The position numbers and the translations under genes are program-made. DNA of 46,054 nt, from contig JACQCH010000003.1 in the NCBI GenBank assembly GCA_016201735.1, forward strand, positions 1-46,054. Direction: 5' to 3'. The DNA comes from Candidatus Omnitrophota bacterium (lineage in GTDB: Bacteria > Omnitrophota > Gorgyraeia > 1-14-0-20-64-10). The notes beneath the pieces are model-generated. The model worked only from the letters and a program-made list of their open reading frames with translations, had not been told where the DNA came from and searched no databases. Of this stretch, positions 14,991 to 23,410 are shown one piece after another (within the stretch, counting starts at the first letter, position 1; every line of letters starts with the position of its first letter).

Positions 14991-15197
14991 CCCGGCGGGG
15001 AGCGGTCCGATTCCCGCCAGCAAGGCCGACCCTTGAGGCTCAAGCCCCTTTCGAATGGGAACCCAAGCTGAAATGAACGACTTTCCATGGAACGTCCTGT
15101 TGGGTTTGGCCACCTGCCCATGCTCTGACATGGTCAATGTGAATACTACATCCGATGAGGCCGATGCCGGGAGCCCCCCCGCCCCCGCCAGGACCCC
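14991..15197 (-). repeat. ~210-bp dispersed repeat (family L), copy C, inverted
   Basis: The reverse complement aligns along its whole length with copies A and B, including catgtcagagcat, ccatggaaagtcg and gggcttgagcctcaagggtc. Orientation is opposite to copy B, so the second permease gene lies between inverted repeats. It fills the gap between the permease and nagA and runs up to 8 bases before the nagA start chosen here. Confidence 0.85.
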
Positions 15198-15205
15198 GAA
15201 AGCAG

Positions 15206-16477
15206 ATGAGTAACCGAAGGTGGTGGTTGGGCAAGGTGGTGACGCCGGCGGAGGTGATTGCCGACGGGGCGGTGGGGATCGAGGGGGAGAAGATTTCCTA
15301 CGTCGGGCAGGCGCCCAATGCTCCCCGAGATCCGAGGGACCCGGTTGAGTTCGTGGAAGGGTGGATCACCCCTGGCTTGATTGATCTCCATGTGCACGGG
15401 GCGGGGGGACGGGACCTCATGGAAGGGACTCCCGAGGCGATCCATGCGGTGTCCCGCACCTTGACAGCCCACGGGACGACCGCTTACTTAGCGACGTCGG
15501 TTGTCTGCCGGGAGCTTCAAGCCAATCGCCATTTGGAAATCGCCGCCGAACTGTGCCGCTCCCAATCGGAAGGAGCCGTTCCCCTCGGGATTCACATCGA
15601 GGGACCTTACGTCAACCCGGCCCGGGCGGGACTGATCCGGCAGGATCGGATCTGGCCGCCGGATCGGCAAGATTTATCGCGCCTGCTGAAATTTACCCGT
15701 GGCACTCTGCGAATGATGACGATGGCTCCGGAACTGCCCGGGGCTCTGGAGCTTCTTCCGGTTCTTTCTGATTCGAATGCCATCGGTTCCTTGGGTCACA
15801 CCGAGGCCGATTTCACGCAGGCCCGGGCCGGATTTAAGAATGGGATCCGGCATGTGACCCACCTGTACAACGCCATGCGCGGCCTCCATCATCGGGAACC
15901 CGGAGCGCTGGGTGCTGTCCTCGTCGATCACGGGGTGACGGTGCAGTTGATCGCCGACGGGGTTCATGTTCATCCGGAGATCCTGCGCTGGACTGCGGAA
16001 GTTCTTTCCCCGGAGGCGCTGGTCTTGATCACCGATGCTCTCCCATCCGCGGGACTGCCCGACGGGACGTACGCCTACGACGGCCGCCTCTACGAATCCA
16101 GAAACGGCTCCGCTTATTACAAACCGGTACCCGGTACCGGACTGGAAACGGATCAACTGTTTGGGACGACCCTTCTTCTGGATGAGATGGTCCGCCGGGC
16201 GGTCCGCCTGATGAAGGTGAGCTTCCCTCAGGCGGTCGCGATGGCGAGTTTCAATCCGGCCCGCACGTTAGGAGTGGACGGCACGGTGGGCTCGTTGGTT
16301 TCCGGCCGCCAGGCGGATCTGGTGATCTGGGATGAGACATTGCAGCCCATGGAAACTGTAGTAAGAGGCAAAACAATTTGGAGTAACAGGAGAACGGATG
16401 CCGCGGGGATGGCCCGCGATGGGAGGATCCACACCGGGCGGAGGGGCCCAGAGCGGGCCGCCCCGCGGTATCCGTAA
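15206..16477 (+). CDS. nagA: N-acetylglucosamine-6-phosphate deacetylase NagA
   Basis: The protein (423 residues from the ATG at 15206; the ORF opens at 15155 in repeat L) removes acetate from GlcNAc-6-P to give the NagB substrate. The amidohydrolase motifs are present: GLIDLHVHGAGG (metal-binding HxH), GIHIEGPYVNPARAG (metal Glu), LGHTEADF and HVTHLYNAM (metal His residues), GVHVHPE, and LITDALPSAG with the catalytic Asp. Length without the tail (about 393) fits the family (about 380-400). The last 28 residues (from about TDAAGMARDG to the end) are encoded by a GC-rich palindrome and are probably an add-on from repeat insertion. Confidence 0.95.
   Translation: MSNRRWWLGKVVTPAEVIADGAVGIEGEKISYVGQAPNAPRDPRDPVEFVEGWITPGLIDLHVHGAGGRDLMEGTPEAIHAVSRTLTAHGTTAYLATSVVCRELQANRHLEIAAELCRSQSEGAVPLGIHIEGPYVNPARAGLIRQDRIWPPDRQDLSRLLKFTRGTLRMMTMAPELPGALELLPVLSDSNAIGSLGHTEADFTQARAGFKNGIRHVTHLYNAMRGLHHREPGALGAVLVDHGVTVQLIADGVHVHPEILRWTAEVLSPEALVLITDALPSAGLPDGTYAYDGRLYESRNGSAYYKPVPGTGLETDQLFGTTLLLDEMVRRAVRLMKVSFPQAVAMASFNPARTLGVDGTVGSLVSGRQADLVIWDETLQPMETVVRGKTIWSNRRTDAAGMARDGRIHTGRRGPERAAPRYP
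16401..16468 (+). repeat. GC-rich palindrome at the 3' end of nagA
   Basis: Arms ccgcggggatggcccgc (16401-16417) and gcgggccgccccgcgg (16453-16468) pair almost perfectly around a 35-base loop. It is translated as the C-terminal tail of NagA and ends 16 bases before the start of the next gene. There is no T tract, so it is not a classical terminator. It may stabilise mRNA ends or be a repeat insertion. Confidence 0.75.
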
Positions 16478-16484
16478 CACGCCT

Positions 16485-17486
16485 ATGCTCAAACTCGGTG
16501 TGAGTTATTACGGGAATCGGATCCCCTGGCGGGTGAAAGAGGATCTGAAGGAAATTAAAGAAGCCGGCTGCACCTACGTTGTCCACACCTTCAGCGAGGA
16601 GGATCTGGAGTTTTACCTGCCGGCGATGGCCGAGATCGTCAATGCAACTCACGAGCTGGGGATGGAAGTCTGGCTGGATCCCTGGGGGGTCGGCCAAGCC
16701 TTCGGCGGGGAGACCTACTCAAGTCTGATCGCCAAGGAACTCTCGGTCCGGCAGATCAGCTCCGATGGGGCATCCCTTCCGATCGCCTGCCCGAATCACC
16801 CCCTCTTTCGGGAGTTCCTTCTCAAATGGATTCAGGCCGGGGCAAAATTAAAAACCGATCTTCTGTTTTGGGACGAGCCCCATTTCATAATTCTTCCCGA
16901 ACGGGAGGATGCGCCCCCGAAATTGTGGGCATGCCGATGTCCGGTCTGCCAGGAGCTGTTTAAACAGCGCACCGGACGGCCGATGCCGGATCTTCTCACC
17001 CCTGAAGTGCGGGCCTTTAAGGAAGAGTGCCTGGTGGAGTGCACCCGCTTTCTTTGCGACGCCACCCGGGCCGAGGGTTTGAAGTCCAGCGTTTGTCTGC
17101 TGCCGTTCAAGTCCTCCTCGACGGTGAATAACTGGAGCAAGGTGGCCCAGATTCCTTCTCTTGGAATATTCGGGACCGACCCGTACTGGCAGCCGCATCA
17201 GCGGGAGATCGGCTCTTTCGTGGGCCGGTTCGCTAAAGAGGTCAAGGCCTTGGCCGATCAGTTCGGCAAGGAGGGGATGCTTTGGATCTTGAACTTCAAG
17301 ATCCCGAAAGGAGAGGAAGGGACCATCACCGAGGCGTTGGAGGCGGGGTATGCCCAGGGGATCCGGAACTTCGCCGCCTGGAGTTATTACGGAGCGGCGC
17401 CGATGAATCTGCGGGCCGAGGATCCGGCCGCCGTCTGGAAAACCTTGAGCGCCGCCTACCAGGAATTCCATCGAAGGAAAGGTTAG
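16485..17486 (+). CDS. TIM-barrel protein, putative glycoside hydrolase
   Basis: The protein has about 333 residues. The ORF opens at 16398 in the palindrome, but MLKLGVSYYGNRIP at 16485 is the natural start, with the first barrel strand LGVSYYG. Later strands are GCTYVVHTF, GMEVWLDPWGV, DLLFWDEPHFI, GLKSSVCLLP, SLGIFGTDPYW, GMLWILNFKI and NFAAWSYYGAA. The DEPH segment at the end of a strand is placed like a catalytic acid. An ACRCPVC segment with three Cys may bind metal. No signal peptide is present, so it acts in the cytoplasm. Position between nagA and the ROK regulator suggests action on an imported amino-sugar oligosaccharide, but no glycosidase family can be named from sequence alone. 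Confidence 0.7.
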   Translation: MLKLGVSYYGNRIPWRVKEDLKEIKEAGCTYVVHTFSEEDLEFYLPAMAEIVNATHELGMEVWLDPWGVGQAFGGETYSSLIAKELSVRQISSDGASLPIACPNHPLFREFLLKWIQAGAKLKTDLLFWDEPHFIILPEREDAPPKLWACRCPVCQELFKQRTGRPMPDLLTPEVRAFKEECLVECTRFLCDATRAEGLKSSVCLLPFKSSSTVNNWSKVAQIPSLGIFGTDPYWQPHQREIGSFVGRFAKEVKALADQFGKEGMLWILNFKIPKGEEGTITEALEAGYAQGIRNFAAWSYYGAAPMNLRAEDPAAVWKTLSAAYQEFHRRKG

Positions 17487-17505
17487 CAATTTTAAGCGAT
17501 TTTAG

Positions 17506-17544
17506 TTGACAGAAGTGCTTCTAGAGGTTATTTTCAAAACGTTT
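17506..17544 (+). promoter_or_regulatory. promoter of ROK regulator with AAACGTTT palindrome
   Basis: TTGACA (17506-17511), 17 bases, TATTTT (17529-17534). Directly downstream at 17537-17544 is the perfect palindrome AAACGTTT, which would lie over the transcription start. That is a good place for a repressor site, possibly for the ROK protein encoded next. A ribosome site (gaggaga) precedes the ATG at 17582. Confidence 0.6.
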
Positions 17545-17581
17545 AAATTAACTGCTCTCATCAGCCCAAAGAGGAGATCCC

Positions 17582-18793
17582 ATGATTCGAGGTGCCGAGA
17601 TCGATGAAGAATATTCCCTCACTGAACGTGAACGGAAAAACGTTGCAATTCTGGAGGCGATCAAGCGTTATGGCCCGATCTCCCGCACCGATGTTTCCAA
17701 GCTGACCAAGCTCAACATCGTGACGGTCTCCAACTACATCAACAATTTCATCGAGCAGGGGATCGTCATCGAGAAGGGGTTGGACATCTCTTCCGGCGGC
17801 AGGCGTCCGACGATCGTCGTGTTGAATCCGAAGTCGGCTTATGTCGTCGGAGTGGATCTGGGGGTCTTCCAGATCACGGCGGTCCTAAGCGATCTGGAAG
17901 GAAACGTCGTCACCCGTTCAAAAACCTCCCGGCCCCGGGACACGGCCGACAACGTGGTCAAGGCATTGAGCGAGCAGATCGAGCAGGTGATCAAGTCCTC
18001 CGGCTTGGAGGCGAAGAAGATCCGGGGAATTCAGATCGGGGCCTCCGGGGTGATCGACCGGGAAGTGGGGACGATCCGCTGCACCGAGGGGGTGGCCTCC
18101 ATCTACGTGCCGATCACGACCCTGCTCTCCGAGCGGTTCAAGGTTCCGGCGAAATTGGAACACGATGTCACCACCGCCGCCTACGGGGAATGGTCCTTGG
18201 GGGCGGGAACGGATGTGGACATCATGCTGTTCATGTACTCGGGGGTCGGCTGCGGCATGATCATCAACGGCGAGATCTACCACGGCCACACCGGTACCGC
18301 CGGCGAGGTTTCCATCCGGGGAGAGGCGGCCGACGTGTCGGATCTTTGGATCGGAAACATCGCGGCCCTGAAGCCCTGGGCGGCCCACTTGGGGATTCCG
18401 GATGAAGCCCGGGAAGCGATCAAGAGCGGCGGCGTTTCCAAGATCTCGGAGCGGGTGAAGGGGAAGCTGGATCAGATCACCCTGGAGACGGTCATCGAAG
18501 CGGTCAAAGAAGGGGACCAGCTGGCGATCGAGACCGTTCAGAAGGCCGGCGAACGGCTGGGGGTTCGGATCGCCTTCCTCATCAACCTGCTCAATCCCGG
18601 CGCCGTTGTAATTGGGGGCGGAATTGAAGCGGCCGGCCCGGCTCTCATGGAAGCGGTCAAGAAGATGGTGCGCCTCTGCGCGTTCGAGGAGATGGCCAAC
18701 GCGGTCAAGATCGTCCCCGCCCGTCTTGGAGAGGATTGCGTCGCCCTCGGGGCCGCCTCCCTCGTCATTCGCGACGTCTTCGCCGGCGTGTAA
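17582..18793 (+). CDS. ROK-family transcriptional regulator
   Basis: The 403-residue protein has a winged-helix DNA-binding domain at 15-80 (NVAILEAIKRYGPISRTDVSKL, NIVTVSNYINNFIEQGIV, SSGGRRPTIVVLNP). This is followed by a ROK sugar-kinase-like domain with VGVDLGVFQITAVLSDLEGN (ATP-site-like), IGASGVIDRE, LEHDVTTAAYGEW, MYSGVGCGMIINGEI and VVIGGGIEAAG. It resembles NagC/XylR-type regulators that bind GlcNAc-6-P or related sugars. Unlike most ROK proteins it lacks the Cys-rich zinc motif (CxCGxxGCxE) after the GHTGTAGE segment; the sequence there is VSIRGEAADVSDLWIG. It is likely the local regulator of the amino-sugar genes, with autoregulation through the upstream palindrome. Confidence 0.9.
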   Translation: MIRGAEIDEEYSLTERERKNVAILEAIKRYGPISRTDVSKLTKLNIVTVSNYINNFIEQGIVIEKGLDISSGGRRPTIVVLNPKSAYVVGVDLGVFQITAVLSDLEGNVVTRSKTSRPRDTADNVVKALSEQIEQVIKSSGLEAKKIRGIQIGASGVIDREVGTIRCTEGVASIYVPITTLLSERFKVPAKLEHDVTTAAYGEWSLGAGTDVDIMLFMYSGVGCGMIINGEIYHGHTGTAGEVSIRGEAADVSDLWIGNIAALKPWAAHLGIPDEAREAIKSGGVSKISERVKGKLDQITLETVIEAVKEGDQLAIETVQKAGERLGVRIAFLINLLNPGAVVIGGGIEAAGPALMEAVKKMVRLCAFEEMANAVKIVPARLGEDCVALGAASLVIRDVFAGV

Positions 18794-18823
18794 GAACCGT
18801 TAAACCGATCAACCATCCCAACG

Positions 18824-21244
18824 ATGCATTACGGCCACTTTAACGCGAACGGCAGGGAATTCATCGTCACCAAGCCGGATACCCCCCGCCCCTGGTTTAA
18901 TTACCTTTTCAACGACGTCTACCATGCTCTCGTCTCCCAGACCGGGGGAGGCTTTTCCTATTTCCGGGACCCGAAATATTACCGCCTTCACCGGTACGAT
19001 CACTTAAGCTCCGACCGGCCCGGCCGGTATCTGTACCTGAAAGACCCAGCCAAGAATCAGGTCTGGACATTGAACTGGCAGCCCACCCGCGAAAAACTCC
19101 AGGATTGGGAATGCCGGCATGCTCTGGGGTCGACGACCCTGCGCTCCACGGCCCATGGGATTCAGGGTTCGATCACCTATTTTGTCACCCGGGAAGCCCC
19201 CGTCGAAATCTGGCTCGTCTCCCTGAAGAATCTCTCCAAGGGCCGCAGGACCCTGCAGGTCACTCCGTTCATGGAGCTGGTCTGCGGGGATGTGGCGCTC
19301 GAGATCCATTACCGGAATATCCTGATGCTTTACAACGAGGCCAACTTCGACCCGGAACTGAAGTCGATCATCGCCTTCAAGCATCCGTTCAAATCCTGGC
19401 ACAAGCCCGGCTACGGATTCTTCTCAGCCACCTTTCCGATCGACAGTTTCGAGACCCGGCGGGAGAGCTTTGTCGGTCCCTATCGGGACCTGGACGATCC
19501 GCAGGGGCTCGAGGCGAAACGGCTGGGCAATCATTCGACCCGAGGCGAGGATATGGTGGCGGCCCTGCAGGGGACCGTGACCTTAAAGCCGGGAGAAACG
19601 CAGGAATTCGCCGTGATCGCCGGGATCACCGACAAGCGGGAGGAGATTCCGGCCCTGATCGAGAGGTTCCGGTCGCTGGAGGCGGCCCGTCAGGAACTGG
19701 TGCAGGTAAAGGACCATTGGCGCCAGACCCTCGAGAAGGTGTGGGTCGAGACGCCGGATCCCAATTTCAATTTGATGACGAACCTGTGGGGAAAATATCA
19801 GCTGTTCGCCATCACCCATTGGCGGGGAACCTCCCATTACCACGGGGCCGAGGGGGGGCAGGGGTACCGGGACACGGCGCAGGATGTCGAGGGGCTCTTG
19901 AGCGTCGACATCGGAACGGCCCGGGCGAAACTGGAACGGCTGATCTTCTATCAGTACAAAAACGGGCACGCGGTCTCCGGTTTCTCCGAGGTGGAAGGGA
20001 CCTGGGAGAACCAGGGGGTTCAGGGGGTCATCAAGAAGGCGGATGTCTCCGTGTGGCTGCCTTACAGCGTCGTCGCCTATGTCAAGGAAACCGGCGACAC
20101 CGCTTTCTTAAAAAAGGAGATCCCATTCCACGACGGGACCTCGGCCACCGTCTACGAGCATGTTCTGCGGGCGGTCCGGTACCTGTACGGCGCCCGGGGG
20201 GAGCATGGGCTTCCCTTGATCGGTCACGCCGACTGGAACGACGCCTACGACCATGTGGGAATCAAAGGGAAGGGAGAGTCGGTCTGGTTGGGGATGGCCT
20301 TCGTCCGGGCCTGCCGCCAGGTGGAGGAGCTGGCTTCTTTTCTGGGGGATGAGGGAATCGCCGAGGAGATGCGCTCCAAGGCCGAGGAACTGACCCGGAT
20401 TATCAACGAGGTCGGGTGGGATGGTTCCTGGTATCTGGCCGCGTTCAATGACAAAAGATACAAGATCGGATCCCATGAGAACAAGGAGGGGAAGGTTCCT
20501 CTCAATTCGCAGACCTGGGCGATCTTAAGCGGGGTCGTCCCGCCGGATCGATTGCCCAGCATCTTGGAAAAAATCGACCGGTATCTGGATACTCCGTACG
20601 GGCCGGCCCTGTTTCTGCCGAGCTACACCTCCTTTAATCCGGAGATCGGGCGGGTCACCGCTTTCTGCCCCGGCACGAAAGAGAACGCCGCCATCTTCTC
20701 GCATGCCTGCGCATTCAAGGTGGTCGCCGACTGCACGATCCAGCGGGGAGAGCAGGCGTACGCCACCTTCTCCAAGCTGATGCCGATGGCCAAGGCCAAG
20801 CAGGATCATGACCGGTACAAGGTGGAGCCGTACGTCTGGGCCGAATATGTGGTCGGCCCTGGCTCGAAAGACCGTTTTGGAGAAGGTGCTTTCACCTGGA
20901 ATACCGGGACGACCCCCTGGATGTACGTGGCGGCGACCGAATGGATCTTGGGGGCCCGTCGGGAGTTTGAGGGATTGAAGATTGACCCCTGTCTGCCGAA
21001 GCACTGGAAAAAGGCCTCGATCCGCCGGATCTTCCGGGGCTCCACCTATGAGATTACGATCCGAAACCCCGAGGGAGTTTCCTCCGGGGTTAAGCGGCTC
21101 ACGGTGGACGGGGTTGAGCAAAGCTCCAATCTGATCCGGCCCCATCCGGACGGCCGGGTCCACAAGGTGGAAGTCCTGTTGGGTAAGATGAGCTCGGCCG
21201 TTCGTGGTGAGCCTGTCGAACCACGAACGGCTCTGCACCGCTAG
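18824..21244 (+). CDS. GH94 glycoside phosphorylase, probably chitobiose-type
   Basis: The 806-residue cytoplasmic enzyme belongs to the cellobiose/N,N'-diacetylchitobiose phosphorylase family. The N-terminus HYGHFNANGREFIVTKPDTP and PWFNYLFN match the start of the compact GH94 enzymes (about 800 residues). The acid catalyst region is present as HADWNDAYDHVGIKGKGESV, with Asp in ADWND. The C-terminal barrel signature TWNTGTTPWMYVAATEWILG and the phosphate-site-like GTSHYHGAEGGQGYRDTAQD are also visible. It would split an imported beta-linked disaccharide with phosphate, saving ATP. The amino-sugar context favours chitobiose over cellobiose, but specificity is inferred. The last 18 residues (SSAVRGEPVEPRTALHR) come from an inserted repeat. 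Confidence 0.92.
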   Translation: MHYGHFNANGREFIVTKPDTPRPWFNYLFNDVYHALVSQTGGGFSYFRDPKYYRLHRYDHLSSDRPGRYLYLKDPAKNQVWTLNWQPTREKLQDWECRHALGSTTLRSTAHGIQGSITYFVTREAPVEIWLVSLKNLSKGRRTLQVTPFMELVCGDVALEIHYRNILMLYNEANFDPELKSIIAFKHPFKSWHKPGYGFFSATFPIDSFETRRESFVGPYRDLDDPQGLEAKRLGNHSTRGEDMVAALQGTVTLKPGETQEFAVIAGITDKREEIPALIERFRSLEAARQELVQVKDHWRQTLEKVWVETPDPNFNLMTNLWGKYQLFAITHWRGTSHYHGAEGGQGYRDTAQDVEGLLSVDIGTARAKLERLIFYQYKNGHAVSGFSEVEGTWENQGVQGVIKKADVSVWLPYSVVAYVKETGDTAFLKKEIPFHDGTSATVYEHVLRAVRYLYGARGEHGLPLIGHADWNDAYDHVGIKGKGESVWLGMAFVRACRQVEELASFLGDEGIAEEMRSKAEELTRIINEVGWDGSWYLAAFNDKRYKIGSHENKEGKVPLNSQTWAILSGVVPPDRLPSILEKIDRYLDTPYGPALFLPSYTSFNPEIGRVTAFCPGTKENAAIFSHACAFKVVADCTIQRGEQAYATFSKLMPMAKAKQDHDRYKVEPYVWAEYVVGPGSKDRFGEGAFTWNTGTTPWMYVAATEWILGARREFEGLKIDPCLPKHWKKASIRRIFRGSTYEITIRNPEGVSSGVKRLTVDGVEQSSNLIRPHPDGRVHKVEVLLGKMSSAVRGEPVEPRTALHR
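21197..21231 (+). repeat. hairpin repeat ttcgtggtgagcctgtcgaa (family R3), copy 1
   Basis: A perfect 12-base stem, gccgttcgtggt/accacgaacggc, encloses an 11-base loop. It is a well-known type of dispersed bacterial repeat whose translation gives VRGEPVEPRT. It forms the last codons of the GH94 gene and ends 10 bases before its stop. A related copy is at 42181-42230. Confidence 0.85.
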
Positions 21245-21295
21245 TTGTTAAGCGTAGCGGGAAATATTAGTAGTAATAAAATCTAGTTTAAGGCC

Positions 21296-21325
21296 TTGAC
21301 TTTTGTGCTCCGGAGCAGGTATAAT
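21296..21325 (+). promoter_or_regulatory. promoter of giant-protein operon, leaderless type
   Basis: TTGACT (21296-21301), 18 bases, TATAAT (21320-21325, perfect consensus), then only 9 bases to the ATG at 21335. The transcript would begin 0-3 bases before the start codon. This is the strongest promoter-like sequence in the window and drives the secreted-protein/giant-protein operon. Confidence 0.7.
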
Positions 21326-21334
21326 TAGGTCAAG

Positions 21335-23113
21335 ATGAGAGAAAAACTTAGACACATCACTCTTGCCGTTATCCTCTTGCTCTTAGCCATTCCGACCTTT
21401 GCCGCTGAAGAGCAGCCGAAGAAGAAAACCTTCTGGGAGCAGCACGGGAAGATAGAAGATCCCTCGAAAGCGCCCGCCGTTGTTGAGGAAGCGGCCGCCA
21501 AGGCCCCCATCCAGCAGGTCCCCCTGACGCTGGAGAATCTTCGCATCCCGGTCCAGCACGGCTCCATCAAAGAGACCTACGCTTCCCGAGAACCGATCAT
21601 CCTCCATATCCAGGACGCCCACGCCAACTACGAGGCCCAGAAACATTTGAGCGCCATCCTGGAATATCTGATCCAAGCTCATGGCCTTTCTCTTGTTCTC
21701 GTGGAGGGGGGCTCCCGCAACGACTCCCTTTCCTACATGCGGACCTACGCACCGATGGAGAAGCGCAAACAGGTGGCCGAGGAATTTCTTAAAAGCGGCA
21801 AGATCTCCGGGGAGAATTATCTGGATCTGACCAGCGACTACAATTTCACGGTGTTCGGGATCGAAAAGCCGGAGCTTTACGATCAAAACATGGAATCCTT
21901 CTTCAACGTGGAGAAGGTCCAGCCGCAGGCGTTGAGCGCCATCCAAGGGTTCCAGCAGGCGGTGGCCGGATTGAAGGAAATGCTTTATTCGGAACCGGTG
22001 AAGGCGCTCGAGATGCGGGAACTGGAGGTGGAGGCCGGCCGGGTTCCCCTGGCCAAACATTACCAGGCGCTGGCCGACGAGGCCAAGAAGGTGAAGGTCA
22101 CCCTCTCCGATTCGGAGTCTCCGAATCTGTTGAAATTCTTAAACGCCAGCCAACTGGAAGCGGATCTGAATTTCAAGACCGTGGAGACGGAGCGGACCCG
22201 TTTTCTCGAAACGTTGACCCGGAATCTCCCGAAGCCGGAGATGGACCAGCTTTTGAAGCAGAGTCTGGAACTGAAAGAAGGGCTGGTCACCCCCGCCACC
22301 TTTTATGGACATCTCAAGTCCTATGTTCGGCCGGAGCAGGCCTCCGAATATCCGACCCTGACCCGGTACATTCAGTACCTGGAACTTTTCGAGGGGATCG
22401 ATCACGCCACCCTCTTCACCGAGGTCGAGAACTTGAGCGACCGGATCAAGGACAGTTATTTCGGCAACAAGGATCAGAAGGCGCTGGCCCTGCTGGCCAA
22501 AGACATCGGGGTCCTGGGGGATCTGTTGGAGTTGAAATTGACCCCGGAGAGCTACAACTACTACAGCGCCCACAAGAAGGAGTTTAAGCCGGACCGGTGG
22601 GCCGATTCCCTGCGGGAGCTGGGGGCCAAGCAGAAGCCGCCCCTTTCCTTCACCTTGACGCCGGGCCCTTTGAACGGGGCGATGCCGGCGATGTCCAGTT
22701 TTTACGAGGTGGCCCGGGAGCGGGACACGGCCATGGTGGAGAACGCGCTCAAACAGATCGAGGAATTCAAGGTTCCTTTCGCCGTCTTGATCGCCGGCGG
22801 TTTCCACACCCCGGCCTTTGAGAGGATCTTCAAGGAGAAGAAAATCTCTTACGCGGTGGTGGCCCCCAAGGTGGGGAAGGTCACCGCGGCCGACACCGAG
22901 AAATATCACCGGGTCCTCAAGGAGACGTACGTCCCGATGTCCGAACCGTACCGCCGGAAGCTGGGTGTGCCGGGCACTCCGGATCTGCGCACCTCGAAGA
23001 AGGAAGAATCTGCCGGTGCGCCGGCCGCGCAGGAGAAGAAGGGGCCGCCCGCTGTCCCCGCCGCCGACACCGAGGTTCGTCCGGTGGCCGTCGCCGAGGC
23101 GGTGGAGGAGTAG
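21335..23113 (+). CDS. exported TraB/TIKI-like protein, first gene of giant operon
   Basis: This is a 592-residue exported protein (signal peptide HITLAVILLLLAIPTFAA). Residues 80-130 read IILHIQDAHANYEAQKHLSA then LSLVLVEGG. Residues 475-515 read FAVLIAGGFHTPAFERIF then KISYAVVAPKVG. These two His-containing strands sit at the ends of the domain as in TraB/TIKI/ChaN-like proteins, in which GxxH-type motifs bind metal. The assignment is tentative. The middle is helical, and the tail after residue 540 is Pro/Ala/Glu-rich. It is the promoter-proximal gene of an operon whose later genes encode the two giant exported proteins. A role in their processing or export is a hypothesis only. Confidence 0.6.
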   Translation: MREKLRHITLAVILLLLAIPTFAAEEQPKKKTFWEQHGKIEDPSKAPAVVEEAAAKAPIQQVPLTLENLRIPVQHGSIKETYASREPIILHIQDAHANYEAQKHLSAILEYLIQAHGLSLVLVEGGSRNDSLSYMRTYAPMEKRKQVAEEFLKSGKISGENYLDLTSDYNFTVFGIEKPELYDQNMESFFNVEKVQPQALSAIQGFQQAVAGLKEMLYSEPVKALEMRELEVEAGRVPLAKHYQALADEAKKVKVTLSDSESPNLLKFLNASQLEADLNFKTVETERTRFLETLTRNLPKPEMDQLLKQSLELKEGLVTPATFYGHLKSYVRPEQASEYPTLTRYIQYLELFEGIDHATLFTEVENLSDRIKDSYFGNKDQKALALLAKDIGVLGDLLELKLTPESYNYYSAHKKEFKPDRWADSLRELGAKQKPPLSFTLTPGPLNGAMPAMSSFYEVARERDTAMVENALKQIEEFKVPFAVLIAGGFHTPAFERIFKEKKISYAVVAPKVGKVTAADTEKYHRVLKETYVPMSEPYRRKLGVPGTPDLRTSKKEESAGAPAAQEKKGPPAVPAADTEVRPVAVAEAVEE

Positions 23114-23116
23114 CCG

Positions 23117-23410
23117 ATGCCCCGATCTCCCAAACGATCCCGTCAACCTGATGAACCCAGCGAGAAACAGCGATTCGAAATTATCCTGGAGGATGTTCAA
23201 AAGAAACTGCAGTTGCTTTCCGAAGGACAGGATCAGCTTCGGAGTGAAATACAGGAGGGTTTTCAACGAGATGAGTTTAGGGAGAATCAAAGGTTCGACA
23301 TCGTTGAACAGGCACTAAAGGAAAATTCTCAAGATATTAAGAAACTTCGCGAAGAAGTCCGCAATCTTGTGGGACGAGTTACTGCCCATGAAGAGGCCCA
23401 TGTCAAATGA
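23117..23410 (+). CDS. small coiled-coil protein
   Basis: The 97-residue, highly charged protein is almost entirely predicted helix with heptad spacing (FEIILEDVQKKLQLLSEGQDQL, RFDIVEQALKENSQDIKKLREEV). It starts 3 bases after the upstream stop and overlaps the next small ORF by ATGA. Similar small coiled-coil genes occur widely, often near a small partner gene. No function is assigned. Confidence 0.7.
   Translation: MPRSPKRSRQPDEPSEKQRFEIILEDVQKKLQLLSEGQDQLRSEIQEGFQRDEFRENQRFDIVEQALKENSQDIKKLREEVRNLVGRVTAHEEAHVK

Noticed and set aside
16401-16468. Rho-independent terminator after nagA
   Set aside because: The stem is strong, but there is no T tract, and the next gene begins 16 bases later in the same direction.
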